DNA of 64,000 nucleotides from positions 1 through 64,000 of the forward strand of contig NZ_NUOT01000009.1 in the NCBI RefSeq assembly GCF_002584535.1. The letters are read 5' to 3'. The position numbers and the translations under genes were made by a program. The number at the start of each line of letters is the position of its first letter. Positions within the stretch are counted from its first letter, which is position 1. Source of the stretch: Bacillus cereus. GTDB taxonomy: Bacteria; Bacillota; Bacilli; Bacillales; Bacillaceae_G. A model generated the notes under the pieces. The model was not told where the DNA came from, did no database searches, and was given only the letters and a program-made list of their open reading frames with translations. Positions 7,164 through 15,790 of this stretch are shown here, in pieces.

Positions 7164-8188
7164 ATAATCCATTTATGCCTAAACTTGTATACTTTGAACC
7201 CAAAGCACTGGATTATCCATTAGGGAGAGAGCTTCATGAAAAATTTGCAAAGATGGATGTAGAGATTCGGCATACTACTTCTCATAATCAAGTGAGAGAT
7301 CTCCCAGGAGAAAACGATTTTCAAAAGTATCGGGTAGCAAAATCTACTCTTGTCGTGGGCGTTAGAAAAACACTAAAATTTGATACCTCAAAGCCTTCAG
7401 CAGAGTATGCTATTCCGTTTGCAACAGGCTGTATGGGCCATTGTCATTATTGCTATTTACAAACAACAATGGGAAGTAAGCCATATATCCGTACCTATGT
7501 AAATGTAGACGAAATTCTAGAAGCTGCTGACAAATATATAGAGGCACGTGCACCTGAACTGACAAGGTTTGAAGCCTCCTGTACATCCGATATTGTGGGA
7601 ATTGATCATTTGACTCATACCCTCAAACGCGCAATTGAGCATTTTGGAGAATCCGAGTATGGAAAATTGAGGTTTGTTACAAAATTTCATCATGTAGATC
7701 ATTTACTTGATGCAAAGCATAATGGAAAAACAAGATTTCGGTTTAGTGTAAACGCTGATTATGTTATTAAAAATTTTGAGCCAGGAACTTCGCCACTAGC
7801 TAAAAGGATTGAGGCAGCTGGAAAGGTAGCAAGATCAGGATATCCCCTCGGATTTATTGTTGCTCCTATTTATCTTCATGAAGGCTGGAAAGATGGATAC
7901 TATCAGATGTTTGAGCGTCTTAATGCTGAATTACCCCCTGATGCACGTGATGATATCACGTTTGAATTTATTCAACATCGTTTTACAAAGCCCGCTAAGA
8001 GAGTGATTGAAAAAAATTACCCAATGACAAAATTGGAATTAGATGAAGAAAAAAGAAGATATAAATGGGGAAAATACGGAATTGGAAAATATATTTATCA
8101 AAAAGAAGAAGAAGAAGATATAAAAAATTATCTATATTCTTATATGGAGAAGTTCTTTCCCAATGCAAAATTAGAATATTTCACATAG
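7160..8188 (+). CDS. splB: Spore photoproduct lyase
   Basis: A radical-SAM enzyme that reverses 5-thyminyl-5,6-dihydrothymine in spore DNA at germination. Cys91, Cys95 and Cys98 (GCMGHCHYC) bind the 4Fe-4S cluster. Cys141 in EASCTSD matches the hydrogen donor of the B. subtilis enzyme. Tyr97 and Tyr99, implicated in its radical path, are in register. It has the full length of 342 residues. It overlaps splA by four bases, which fixes the start. Expression is expected in the forespore. Confidence 0.96.
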   Translation: MNNPFMPKLVYFEPKALDYPLGRELHEKFAKMDVEIRHTTSHNQVRDLPGENDFQKYRVAKSTLVVGVRKTLKFDTSKPSAEYAIPFATGCMGHCHYCYLQTTMGSKPYIRTYVNVDEILEAADKYIEARAPELTRFEASCTSDIVGIDHLTHTLKRAIEHFGESEYGKLRFVTKFHHVDHLLDAKHNGKTRFRFSVNADYVIKNFEPGTSPLAKRIEAAGKVARSGYPLGFIVAPIYLHEGWKDGYYQMFERLNAELPPDARDDITFEFIQHRFTKPAKRVIEKNYPMTKLELDEEKRRYKWGKYGIGKYIYQKEEEEDIKNYLYSYMEKFFPNAKLEYFT

Positions 8189-8321
8189 AATGTATACGTG
8201 CATAAAAAAATTAGAGATTCAGGAATTAATGTACTTAATGATATAATACACATTTATAGGTATTATAATGAATAAGGAGAAACAACATTTTCAAATATTA
8301 AATTTAAAATTAAGAATTTAG

Positions 8322-8507
8322 AATGTAAATATTTCGGCCAGACCAACAGTGACAGGAATTATACAACGGTTATTGCAAAAAGAATTTATTTTCACAACAC
8401 ATAATCCAAACGACAAAAGATCGCACCTAATATTCCTAACAGAGAAAACAAAAAACTTGAGTAGAATTAGCACACGCTCAAGTTTTTTGTTTTTATTTAT
8501 TGTGTAA
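8322..8507 (+). pseudogene. Remnant of a MarR-family regulator
   Basis: The frame open from 8322 encodes ARPTVTGIIQRLLQKEFI, the recognition helix of a winged helix, then the wing THNPNDKRSHLIFLTEK, and then runs into a terminator. The N-terminal half and the C-terminal dimer helix are absent, and no start exists. Upstream at about 8273 a GGAGAAA and a TATAAT look like the old expression signals. The rest of 8189-8563 is empty. Confidence 0.6.
8451..8488. terminator. Bidirectional intrinsic terminator
   Basis: ACTTGAG (8455-8461) pairs with CTCAAGT (8477-8483), flanked by A5 on one side and T6G on the other. It serves the minus-strand gene that ends at 8564. Confidence 0.7.
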
Positions 8508-8563
8508 GAAGAGTAACACATAAACTCGAGAAATTTATTCCCCAATCCATGATGATATTCTTA

Positions 8564-8920
8564 TTACTGCTTTAACTCTTGCATACATTCTTGTACAAGA
8601 GTAACTGCCTGACTTATAGTAGCACCACCACCAAATGCAGCTGTCACTCCCACTGCCTCAAAGATCTCCTGTTCTGAAGCTCCTTGATCTAGACACCCTT
8701 TAATGTGATAAATGATACAATATTCATCCTGAGAATAAAGGCTAATACCTAAAGCAATTAGCTGTTTTTGCTTTTTGGATAAGGTGCCTTCTTTAAAGCA
8801 TTCCTCTGTAAAAGAATTAAATTGTTCAGCTAGCTTAGGCATTTTCTCAGTAAATAAACCCAAACCATACTTATAATGATGAAGTGCAGATTCTGTAGAG
8901 TTTCTACCTTCAAATTCCAT
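8564..8920 (-). CDS. Carboxymuconolactone decarboxylase-family (AhpD-like) protein
   Basis: An all-helical CMD-fold protein of the kind that includes gamma-carboxymuconolactone decarboxylase and AhpD. The core QLIALGISLYSQDEYCIIYHIKG shows the first redox Cys and the His of the AhpD-type motif. The second Cys of the usual CxxC is replaced, so peroxidase-type activity is doubtful. From the ATG at 8920 (MEFEGRNST) it is 118 residues. The longest frame would add 12 residues from TTG 8956 but lacks a ribosome binding site. It stands alone; its substrate is unknown. Confidence 0.8.
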   Translation of the reverse strand: MEFEGRNSTESALHHYKYGLGLFTEKMPKLAEQFNSFTEECFKEGTLSKKQKQLIALGISLYSQDEYCIIYHIKGCLDQGASEQEIFEAVGVTAAFGGGATISQAVTLVQECMQELKQ

Positions 8921-9077
8921 ATTTAATCCAGCTCCATTTCTCATATATTTAAACAAAAGTTAGTATGAACCTAATCCGAATTGATTAAACCTAATGGAGG
9001 AATTAATTAAAAGTTTATCGAAATGAATTGTGATCAATTAAAAAGAGAGTATTGTAGAAAAAATAATTAAGAAGCAA

Positions 9078-9701
9078 TCATAATGACTTACTTAGTCCGT
9101 TCCAATAAAAATCAACAATTTGTTGTGCTAAATCTTCTATATCAGGGATAAGGGGATTTTGATCAACATCTTTGTAGTCTCCAACGTATAGCAAAGCGAC
9201 AAAGGCGTGAGCACTTAAAAGCGTGTGCCTTTTAGGGATTTCCCCTTCTTGTATCGCTTTATCTATAGTTTGTGCCAATACTTCATACATTTTATCTTCT
9301 GCATCTTGCATTTGTTTTAAGTGCTTATCAGACAAGGAAATCTTTGCATCCCTCATAAAGCTTTTTATATCAATGTCCATTGTAGCGGTTAAATGAATTT
9401 TTGCAACATCAAGTAAGCGCTCTTTAAGAGGCTTATTTGATGAAAGAATCCTATACATGTTTTCTCTAATTCGAACCATCATTTGAACCATTGTATCAGT
9501 AAAAAGATCAGCCTTAGTAGCATAATAATAGTAAACAGTTGCCTTTGTTACATCACATTCTTTAGCAACATCATCCATAGAAACAATTTGATATCCTTTA
9601 TTTAAAAATAATTTTGTAGCAATGTTTACAATTTTATCTTTTGTAGATATAGTATTTTTATTTTGACGTGGTCTTCCCAAGGGACGCTGTTTGTGTTCCA
9701 A
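9078..9701 (-). CDS. TetR-family repressor
   Basis: The N-terminal helix-turn-helix around DKIVNIATKLFLNKGYQIVSMDDVAKECDVTKATVYYYYATKADLF (given as a region) is classical TetR. The rest is a helical ligand and dimer domain. I place the start at TTG 9701, which follows AGGAG at nine bases. The ATG at 9737 overlaps the last bases of the TATAAT at 9741-9736, so it cannot be in the transcript of that promoter. It is divergent from an MMPL exporter and is very likely its local repressor. The inducer is unknown. Confidence 0.88.
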   Translation of the reverse strand: MEHKQRPLGRPRQNKNTISTKDKIVNIATKLFLNKGYQIVSMDDVAKECDVTKATVYYYYATKADLFTDTMVQMMVRIRENMYRILSSNKPLKERLLDVAKIHLTATMDIDIKSFMRDAKISLSDKHLKQMQDAEDKMYEVLAQTIDKAIQEGEIPKRHTLLSAHAFVALLYVGDYKDVDQNPLIPDIEDLAQQIVDFYWNGLSKSL

Positions 9702-9735
9702 TTCTATTCGCTCCTGACTTTTCAGAGTTAAAAAC

Positions 9736-9802
9736 ATTATAGCATATTCATATAATAGTTCTTGATTAATTAACTGACTAGTATATATAATTACTGCAAA
9801 AG
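9736..9802. promoter_or_regulatory. Divergent tetR/MMPL promoter region
   Basis: On the plus strand TTGATT (9762-9767), an 18-base spacer and TATAAT (9786-9791) drive the exporter. On the minus strand TATAAT (9741-9736) serves the repressor. Between them lie short palindromes (TTAATTAA, ACTAGT) and imperfect repeats of TTAACTGACTAGT that are likely TetR operator material. The operator assignment is inferred. Confidence 0.6.
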
Positions 9803-9825
9803 TTTAGTTAGAAAGGTGGATATTT

Positions 9826-12054
9826 ATGAAAAAGCATCCTCTATATACTTGGGGACAATTGGTTGGGGGACCAAAAGCAAGGTGGATTACTCTTTTAGTA
9901 TGGGTCTTATTAACCCTGGTTTTATCATTTACATGGCCAGCAGTTAATAAAGTTGAAGATGAGACGGCTCCAAACCTTCCTGAAAACACTATGTCACAAC
10001 AAGCTAATCGTTTAATTAAACAGGAGTTTCCTAATGATGCTGGAAACCCCGCGCTTATCGTTTGGCATAGAGACAAGGGTTTAGAAGCGAATGACTTTAA
10101 GACAATTCAAGATACTTACAAACAGCTAAAGAAAACACCATTAAAAGGTCAATCAATGTTACCGCCATTTGATACAATACCACAGCAAACATTAGCAAAG
10201 AGTGTTTCAGAAGATGGTACGTCTCTAGTAACTCCTGTATTTTTTAACACAACAGCAGGGACAGATATTCTTCAAGAGAATATGAATGAATTGCAGCGTA
10301 TTATAAAGGATACTTTGGCAGATGATCCTTTTAAAAGAAAAATTTCTGATTCTGGTCTGCATGTTCGTCTATCAGGACCAGTTGGTATTCAGACTGATGC
10401 AGTAAGCTTATTCAGTCAGGCTGATGTAAAATTACTTATTGCAACAGTACTACTTGTTTTAGTTTTACTTATTCTTCTGTATCGCTCACCACTTTTAGCA
10501 ATCTTACCTTTAATTGTAGTTGGGTTTGCTTACGGGGTAATTAGTCCAACTTTAGGATTTTTAGCAGATAAAGGATTGATTATTGCTGATGCACAAGGAA
10601 TTTCAATTATGACTGTACTTTTGTTTGGAGCTGGTACCGATTATTGTTTATTTCTTATTTCAAGATATAGAGAGTTTTTATTAGTAGAACAAAATAAATT
10701 TAAAGCTCTGCAACTTGCTATCAAAGAATCGGGTGGGGCAATTATCATGAGTGCTCTTACAGTAGTAGTTGGATTAGGTACTCTTTTACTTGCTCATATT
10801 GGTTCTTTCCATAGATTTGCAGTACCATTTAGTGTTGCTGTATTCCTAATGGGGGTTGCCTCATTGACGCTTTTACCCGCATTACTAGCTATTTTGGGGA
10901 GAGTAGCATTTTTCCCATTCATTCCAAAAACAATAGAAATAAATGAAGAATATGCTAAGAAAAAAAAGAAAACAATTAAGTTAAAGGAGTTGAATGGGTT
11001 CTTAAGTAAAAAACTTGGAGATCTTGTTATTCGTAAACCATGGACAATTATCCTGTTAACACTATTCTTATTAGGTGGGTTGGCTTCATTTGTTCCACGT
11101 GTCCAATTTACGTATGATTTATTAGAATCATTTCCAAAAAATATGCCTTCACGTGAAGGATTTGATTTAATCTCTAATCATTTTTCACCTGGTGAGTTAG
11201 CACCTGTACAAATTGTTGTTGATACAAAAGGAAAAGATGTATCTGTCAAAGAAGAATTAACAAAAATTTCTTTTGTAGATCAAGTAACAGAACCAGTAAA
11301 AGGAAAACTGAATAATCAATTACAATTGTTTGAAGTTTCAATAAAAGATAATCCGTATTCTATTGAGGGGATGAATAAAATCCCTGAGTTAAGAAAAAGT
11401 TTAGAACAGGTAATGAAAAGTGCTGAAATAAGTGATGCTAATAATCACATATGGATTGGAGGAGAAACGGCTACATTATACGATACGAAACAGACAACTG
11501 AACGTGATCAAAATGTGATTATTCCTGTTATGATTGGTATTATCGCATTATTATTACTTGTATATTTACGTTCTGTTGTGGCGATGATCTACTTAATTGT
11601 AACAGTGATATTATCATTCTTCTCTGCATTAGGGGCAGGATGGTTACTACTTCACTATGGTATGGATGCGCCTGCAATACAAGGGGCGATTCCTCTATAT
11701 GCATTTGTGTTCTTGGTAGCATTAGGAGAGGACTATAACATATTTATGGTTTCTGAAATATGGAAAAACAAAAGTAGCCAGCCACACCTTGAAGCAGTCA
11801 AAAACGGGGTGGTTCAAACAGGTAGTGTTATTACGTCTGCTGGTTTAATCTTAGCAGGAACGTTTGCTGTTTTAGCTTCACTACCAATCCAAGTACTTGT
11901 TCAATTTGGTATTGTTACAGCAATTGGAGTACTATTAGATACATTTATTGTAAGACCACTTCTTGTCCCTGCCATTACAGTGGTTCTAGGACGATTAGCA
12001 TTTTGGCCAGGTAAACTTTGGAGAGAAAAAGAAAGAACAAAAGTAGGTGCTTGA
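9826..12054 (+). CDS. MMPL/RND-family membrane exporter (YdfJ-like)
   Basis: A 742-residue proton-driven exporter of the MMPL branch of the RND superfamily. It has the expected two-fold layout: one helix, an outer loop of about 150 residues, a six-helix bundle from LLIATVLLVLVLLILLY, then the same again after residue 400. Each bundle carries the motif region of proton relay (GAGTDYCLFL and GEDYNIFM). The ATG follows GAAAGGTGG. It is divergent from a TetR repressor and probably exports a hydrophobic drug or lipid. A strong terminator follows. Confidence 0.92.
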   Translation: MKKHPLYTWGQLVGGPKARWITLLVWVLLTLVLSFTWPAVNKVEDETAPNLPENTMSQQANRLIKQEFPNDAGNPALIVWHRDKGLEANDFKTIQDTYKQLKKTPLKGQSMLPPFDTIPQQTLAKSVSEDGTSLVTPVFFNTTAGTDILQENMNELQRIIKDTLADDPFKRKISDSGLHVRLSGPVGIQTDAVSLFSQADVKLLIATVLLVLVLLILLYRSPLLAILPLIVVGFAYGVISPTLGFLADKGLIIADAQGISIMTVLLFGAGTDYCLFLISRYREFLLVEQNKFKALQLAIKESGGAIIMSALTVVVGLGTLLLAHIGSFHRFAVPFSVAVFLMGVASLTLLPALLAILGRVAFFPFIPKTIEINEEYAKKKKKTIKLKELNGFLSKKLGDLVIRKPWTIILLTLFLLGGLASFVPRVQFTYDLLESFPKNMPSREGFDLISNHFSPGELAPVQIVVDTKGKDVSVKEELTKISFVDQVTEPVKGKLNNQLQLFEVSIKDNPYSIEGMNKIPELRKSLEQVMKSAEISDANNHIWIGGETATLYDTKQTTERDQNVIIPVMIGIIALLLLVYLRSVVAMIYLIVTVILSFFSALGAGWLLLHYGMDAPAIQGAIPLYAFVFLVALGEDYNIFMVSEIWKNKSSQPHLEAVKNGVVQTGSVITSAGLILAGTFAVLASLPIQVLVQFGIVTAIGVLLDTFIVRPLLVPAITVVLGRLAFWPGKLWREKERTKVGA

Positions 12055-12068
12055 TAATATTATAAAAT

Positions 12069-12105
12069 TAAAAAACCAAGGAAAATTAATTTCCCTTGGT
12101 TTTTT
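12069..12105 (+). terminator. Terminator of the MMPL gene
   Basis: AAAAACCAAGGgAAA pairs with TTTcCCTTGGTTTTTT around a short AT loop, 15 bases after the stop. Confidence 0.85.
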
Positions 12106-12162
12106 ATTAGAAATAAAATATATATATAAAATAAAAGTAGTATCTAAATACTAATTATTTTT

Positions 12163-12327
12163 TTAAATCTCCGTTTTTTGGTGTTCTTTGTTTTCTATAT
12201 CAGTTTCAGGCATTCCGTACAAACCATTCATGGCTTGTTCAACTGGTTGAAGTCCAGTTTTTGTAGTTTCAGATCTTAAGCTTTTTGAGTTTTTACTCTT
12301 TTCTTTTTTAGAATGTTGAAAATTCAT
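12163..12327 (-). CDS. Small hydrophilic protein of unknown function
   Basis: 54 residues from ATG 12327, which follows TTTGGAGGTATAAAA; the longer frame upstream has no such signal. The protein is rich in Lys, Ser and Glu (KKEKSKNSKSLRSETTKTG). It has a short central segment LQPVEQAMNGLYGMPE and no hydrophobic core. Size and composition suggest a disordered, perhaps spore-associated, protein. I do not recognise a family. Confidence 0.6.
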   Translation of the reverse strand: MNFQHSKKEKSKNSKSLRSETTKTGLQPVEQAMNGLYGMPETDIENKEHQKTEI

Positions 12328-12556
12328 TTTTATACCTCCAAACACTAAATTTTTTTGAAAATAAAAAGCGTATGAGAGAGTTTGACAGATAAACAAATGG
12401 ATTATCTGCCGATTGAATGAACAATTATTTAAGCTATTAATGTAATAGCATCATATACATAGTATGTCATCTTTGCTAAAAAATATGTAAGAGGATATAG
12501 CAAGATTTTAATTTAAATGTAAATTTAGGTAATTTCTATTACATAGGGGTACAGCC

Positions 12557-12717
12557 CATGCCCATCAACTTAAGAGATTTTAATACCCCATTGTCATCAA
12601 GCTAGTATTTTAAATTGCCCCTAAAACAAAAAAAATTATTATTTATAGTTATTTATGAGAATTCAGCCCGTTTTTTTCGTTTTGGGGTAGTTTATTCTTG
12701 TTAGGTTGATGGGCATG
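12557..12717. mobile_element. IS231-ended element with doubled left end
   Basis: The outer left end CATGCCCATCAACTTAAG begins at 12557 and an inner left end ATTGTCATCAAGCTAGTA near 12588. The right end TTAGGTTGATGGGCATG closes at 12717. The inner stem is GCCCCTAAAACAAAAAA facing TTTTTTTCGTTTTGGGG. The left flank GGGTACAGCCC fits GGG(N5)CCC. The spacing of outer to inner left end (31 bases) is almost the same as in the element at 5208 (32 bases). Confidence 0.6.
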
Positions 12718-13129
12718 TGGTAGATCCGGAACTTATACGCTTTATGGACGAGCACCACTTTCCACCTCACTTTCTATTTTAGTTTTTCTACATGCTTTTT
12801 TTACGATATGTATGAGAACGATATCGGAATATATTCAAAAATACTTCTCTCGTATCATTTCTTCTTTTTTGTCGAAATTCCTCTACCACCCTTCAAAAAT
12901 GTATACATATGGAAAGACTTTTATGATGGAACAATTCCTTATATGTAAAAATGCTTCTTCCTGCATCATCTCCCTTCTATAGGAACGAACGGATCCCGAT
13001 ACCTCATACTGACTCTTCCGCAAGAAGGAATGTTAGGCCTTTACCTAACCACCATTCATCTCCCACCTACTCATTAGACCATGTCCTACCCATTCCTTGA
13101 GGTGGGAGTTTTCTGTTGGGGAATGATAA
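12718..13129. other. Gene-free stretch with hairpin repeat
   Basis: No credible gene. The last 95 bases (from about 13036) contain TCTCCCACCT facing AGGTGGGAG, then TTTTCTGTTGGGGAATGATAAA. This resembles the 3' half of the bcr1-like copies at 63020 and 59396 and is probably a diverged relative. A TGTCGAA at 12870 has no promoter beside it. Confidence 0.4.
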
Positions 13130-13234
13130 ATGAAAAAATATTTACCTTTCAATATTTCTTCTCTTGTACATTCCATACAAATTGTGAAGCATACTATCGG
13201 TACCGTAACAGAAAAAGTAGATGAACATAAATAA
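13130..13234 (+). CDS. Possible 34-residue peptide
   Basis: The open frame reads MKKYLPFNISSLVHS and ends TEKVDEHK. It has plausible amino-acid usage and begins at the very edge of the repeat-like sequence. Upstream GGGGAATGATAA is at best a weak ribosome binding site. It could be a small gene or a gene tail; unrecognised. Confidence 0.28.
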   Translation: MKKYLPFNISSLVHSIQIVKHTIGTVTEKVDEHK

Positions 13235-13257
13235 AAAAAGCCTTTTATAAGCTCTTT
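13226..13257 (-). terminator. Terminator after the DUF2164 gene
   Basis: On the minus strand AAAAAGAGC and GGCTTTTTTT flank a short loop immediately after the stop codon at 13258. Confidence 0.6.
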
Positions 13258-13506
13258 TTATTTACCATTCTGTTTTTCTAATACATATAAATCCTCTTCT
13301 ATGTTCGACAATTTATCTGTAACTAATTTTCTCGCATCTCCAATCGCTTGATTATATACATACGGTCCAAGTAATTTTATCATCTCTTCTATTAAACGCT
13401 CTGCTTGGAAACGTCCAATTGTATCTAAGTCCTCTTCTTCAAAAAACTGCTGAATTTGCTCTACAAGCTCCTCTTTCTTTTCATTTGGTATTTTTACATT
13501 CATCAT
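13258..13506 (-). CDS. DUF2164-family protein
   Basis: 82 residues, all helical and acidic, with the conserved run KEELVEQIQQFFEEEDLDTIGRFQAERLIEEM (region). This matches my recollection of the DUF2164 family, small proteins of unknown role found next to varied genes. It is last in a three-gene minus-strand cluster with the amidase at 13522 (15-base gap) and the phosphatase at 13996, so it is probably co-transcribed. Two adjacent Met codons begin it; either may be used. Confidence 0.72.
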   Translation of the reverse strand: MMNVKIPNEKKEELVEQIQQFFEEEDLDTIGRFQAERLIEEMIKLLGPYVYNQAIGDARKLVTDKLSNIEEDLYVLEKQNGK

Positions 13507-13521
13507 GAATTATCTTCTCCT

Positions 13522-13980
13522 CTATTTTTGAGATAAGGTTTTCCTTAACTCTACCATAGAAAAGCGTATTCCTGGACAAGTTTTTGTAACACCTTCTAAT
13601 TCACGATGACCAAGTATGTGTGCTTCACATATAGAGAATCGTTCCATTAAGTCTCTACATAACGAATGTAAAGAATCTATTTGTGCTATTGTTGGATCAT
13701 ATTTATCAAAATTACCTGTCATACAAATCCCTATCGTTTCACTATTATATCCTTTTGCATGGGCTCCAACATATAATCCCCTACCTTCAAACACAGTCCC
13801 CTCTTCTTCAATAAAATAATTATATCCAATACCGCTCCACCCTCTTACCTTTTGATGGAATTCATGTGTTTTATACACATCCCATCCATCTTCAGCTGTA
13901 TGATGGATAATGATTTTTGTTACACATTGCAATGGATTAAGCTTATCTCGAAAAGAGAATTTCGGTCTTTGAATTTTCAT
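13522..13980 (-). CDS. N-acetylmuramoyl-L-alanine amidase (Amidase_2/PGRP fold)
   Basis: A zinc amidase that would cut the bond between MurNAc and L-Ala. Zinc ligands are visible: His in IIIHHTAED, His in ILGHRELEG and the Cys of TKTCPG. The substrate Tyr region is GIGYNYFI. At 152 residues it is just the catalytic domain. There is no signal peptide and no cell-wall binding domain, unlike secreted autolysins, so it resembles phage endolysins or cytosolic PGRP-like enzymes. It is in a cluster with a PP2C-type phosphatase and DUF2164. Confidence 0.88.
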   Translation of the reverse strand: MKIQRPKFSFRDKLNPLQCVTKIIIHHTAEDGWDVYKTHEFHQKVRGWSGIGYNYFIEEEGTVFEGRGLYVGAHAKGYNSETIGICMTGNFDKYDPTIAQIDSLHSLCRDLMERFSICEAHILGHRELEGVTKTCPGIRFSMVELRKTLSQK

Positions 13981-13995
13981 CTATATCCCTTCCCT

Positions 13996-14799
13996 TTACA
14001 AATGAATCATAATAGCAGTTTTATCATCCGGACGAATTCGTTTCTCTTGTTCTAGCTCTTCAATTATTGAAACATATGCCGGTATACCATAGTTTTTGAT
14101 ATATTGTACTGTTTGTTCCAGTGACCAATCAGCATGAAATAGTCCATCAGAACAAATAAATATATCTTTTACTTCTCCTCGTGACAATATTCCTTGTTGA
14201 ATCCATTCAATTGCTTCTGGCATTCCATTTGCTACTGCATATCCATTTGGCATATTAGCAAGATAACGATTATATTTTAATTGCTGTCTCACGTCATTAA
14301 ATATATGTTCTTCCGGTACAGAACGTCCTTTGTTCCTATCTTCTTCACGCTTTCTTTTCGCTCGTGCACTAATCCCTTTTACTGTATCCTTTGTTAACAC
14401 CTTTATGGTTCCATCATGAAATGTAGCAACAATCATACAGTCACCAAGTTGAGCATATTGAATAATTTCATCTTTTATACGAACTACAGCAATACATGTA
14501 CACCATAAATGATGTTTCTTCGTCGTATCAATCCTATAATCTATCATTTTTTCTTGTAACGCTTCGTTTGCATTTACAATTTCCTCTTGTAAACTAGTCA
14601 CTTCTTTTAGCGATGTAAAATGACTTGCAAATAAATGTGAGGCAAGATATGCTCCGTTATGCCCCGTTTCATCTTGAAATGGTACAAGCGGTGTTGCTCC
14701 ATCACACACACCATAAACTAGCATATCTTCATTACAAAAAAGTGTATCCTCACACTCCTGTTTCAAAGGACTTTTCTGTTGGTATCTTTTTATTTCCAT
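13996..14799 (-). CDS. PP2C-like protein phosphatase
   Basis: 267 residues with the metal-binding motifs of PPM/PP2C Ser/Thr phosphatases: VCDGAT near residue 33, QLGDCM in the middle, CSDGLF near 218 and RPDDKTAI at the C-terminus. An insertion of charged residues (SARAKRKREEDRNKGR) between the second and third motifs is unusual and might be a regulatory loop. It has no transmembrane segment. As first gene of the amidase cluster it may control a wall-related or lysis-related process, but this is inference. The ATG follows GGAGAGTGTAAATAA. Confidence 0.82.
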   Translation of the reverse strand: MEIKRYQQKSPLKQECEDTLFCNEDMLVYGVCDGATPLVPFQDETGHNGAYLASHLFASHFTSLKEVTSLQEEIVNANEALQEKMIDYRIDTTKKHHLWCTCIAVVRIKDEIIQYAQLGDCMIVATFHDGTIKVLTKDTVKGISARAKRKREEDRNKGRSVPEEHIFNDVRQQLKYNRYLANMPNGYAVANGMPEAIEWIQQGILSRGEVKDIFICSDGLFHADWSLEQTVQYIKNYGIPAYVSIIEELEQEKRIRPDDKTAIMIHL

Positions 14800-14948
14800 T
14801 TATTTACACTCTCCTATCCAACAATACTAACCATTCAAACTTTTTTGATTAATCTAATTTCCCTAAATAAACTGTTTTCCCAAAAGGCTTTCAATTTCAT
14901 ATATAATCTTGAAATAATATGATTTTTTTAGTGAAGGACGGGAAAAAG

Positions 14949-15758
14949 ATGGTCAGATTTCTTGGAGTTATCATTGGTTCTATCATTATTGCAGTTGCCT
15001 TTAATCTTTTCCTCATCCCCCACAAAATATTAAGTAGTGGAATTGGTGGAATTGCTATTATCTTAGGAATTGTAACCCCTGTAAATACAGGAATTATTAA
15101 CTTTGTATTAAACTTACCAATTCTTATTTTAGGATACATAGGCCTTGGAAAAAAAGTGATTTTTAATACCGTTGTCTCTGTTATAGTATTATCTGTAGCA
15201 TTATACTGGATTCCAGTACAAATCGTCGCAAAAGACCCACTTCTTTCTTCCGTATTTGGAGGCGTAATTGCCGGTGCAGGAGTTGGTCTTGTCTTTAATT
15301 GTCATGGTTCCACCGGTGGATTCGATATTATCGGCATGCTATTATCTCGCAAAAGGGATATTAAACTCGGTGGTTTTCTCATTATTTTGAATACAGTTGT
15401 TATTGTAATTGCTGGATTTTTCTTTGACTGGGATGTAGCATTAACGAGTTTACTTTCAATCTATGTAACAGGTAAAGTAATCGATGCTGTCCATACAAAA
15501 CATCGTAAAGTTACACTTATGATCGTAACAAACCAAGCTGAAGAAATGAAAAAGAGACTTCTTTCAACTGTGGTACGTGGAATTACACTTCTTGATGGTG
15601 AAGGAGCTTATTCAAGTGAAAAAAAACGTGTACTTATGACGGTTGTTTCGCGTGAAGAGCTTGCTGATATGAAACTAGCCATTTCTGAAATTGATCCGCA
15701 AGCATTCGTAAATATTACAGAGACGGTTGAAGTATTAGGTTTATTTAGAAAAGGTTAA
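14949..15758 (+). CDS. YitT-family membrane protein (DUF161/DUF2179)
   Basis: A predicted five- to six-helix membrane protein with a cytosolic C-terminal DUF2179 domain (about residues 205-265, including VVRGITLLDGEGAY and VNITETVEVLG). The central motif HGSTGGFDIIGMLLS is characteristic. The function of YitT proteins is not established. I start at ATG 14949, preceded by GAAGGACGGG, rather than at ATG 14919, which has no ribosome binding site. It is divergent from the phosphatase and ends at a shared terminator. Confidence 0.88.
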   Translation: MVRFLGVIIGSIIIAVAFNLFLIPHKILSSGIGGIAIILGIVTPVNTGIINFVLNLPILILGYIGLGKKVIFNTVVSVIVLSVALYWIPVQIVAKDPLLSSVFGGVIAGAGVGLVFNCHGSTGGFDIIGMLLSRKRDIKLGGFLIILNTVVIVIAGFFFDWDVALTSLLSIYVTGKVIDAVHTKHRKVTLMIVTNQAEEMKKRLLSTVVRGITLLDGEGAYSSEKKRVLMTVVSREELADMKLAISEIDPQAFVNITETVEVLGLFRKG

Positions 15759-15790
15759 AAAACTAGGTAGAATTCCACCTAGTTTTTTTA
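15757..15790. terminator. Bidirectional terminator
   Basis: AAAAACTAGGTaGAATTcCACCTAGTTTTTTT lies between converging yitT-type and glyoxalase genes and serves both. Confidence 0.88.

Noticed and set aside
8318-8545. 75-codon open frame on the minus strand
   Set aside because: It is antisense to the MarR remnant and its terminator. The plus-strand reading has recognisable family motifs.
12870-12876. Spo0A box TGTCGAA in the 12.7-13.1 kb stretch
   Set aside because: There is no promoter or gene beside it. A 7-mer is expected by chance several times in 64 kb.
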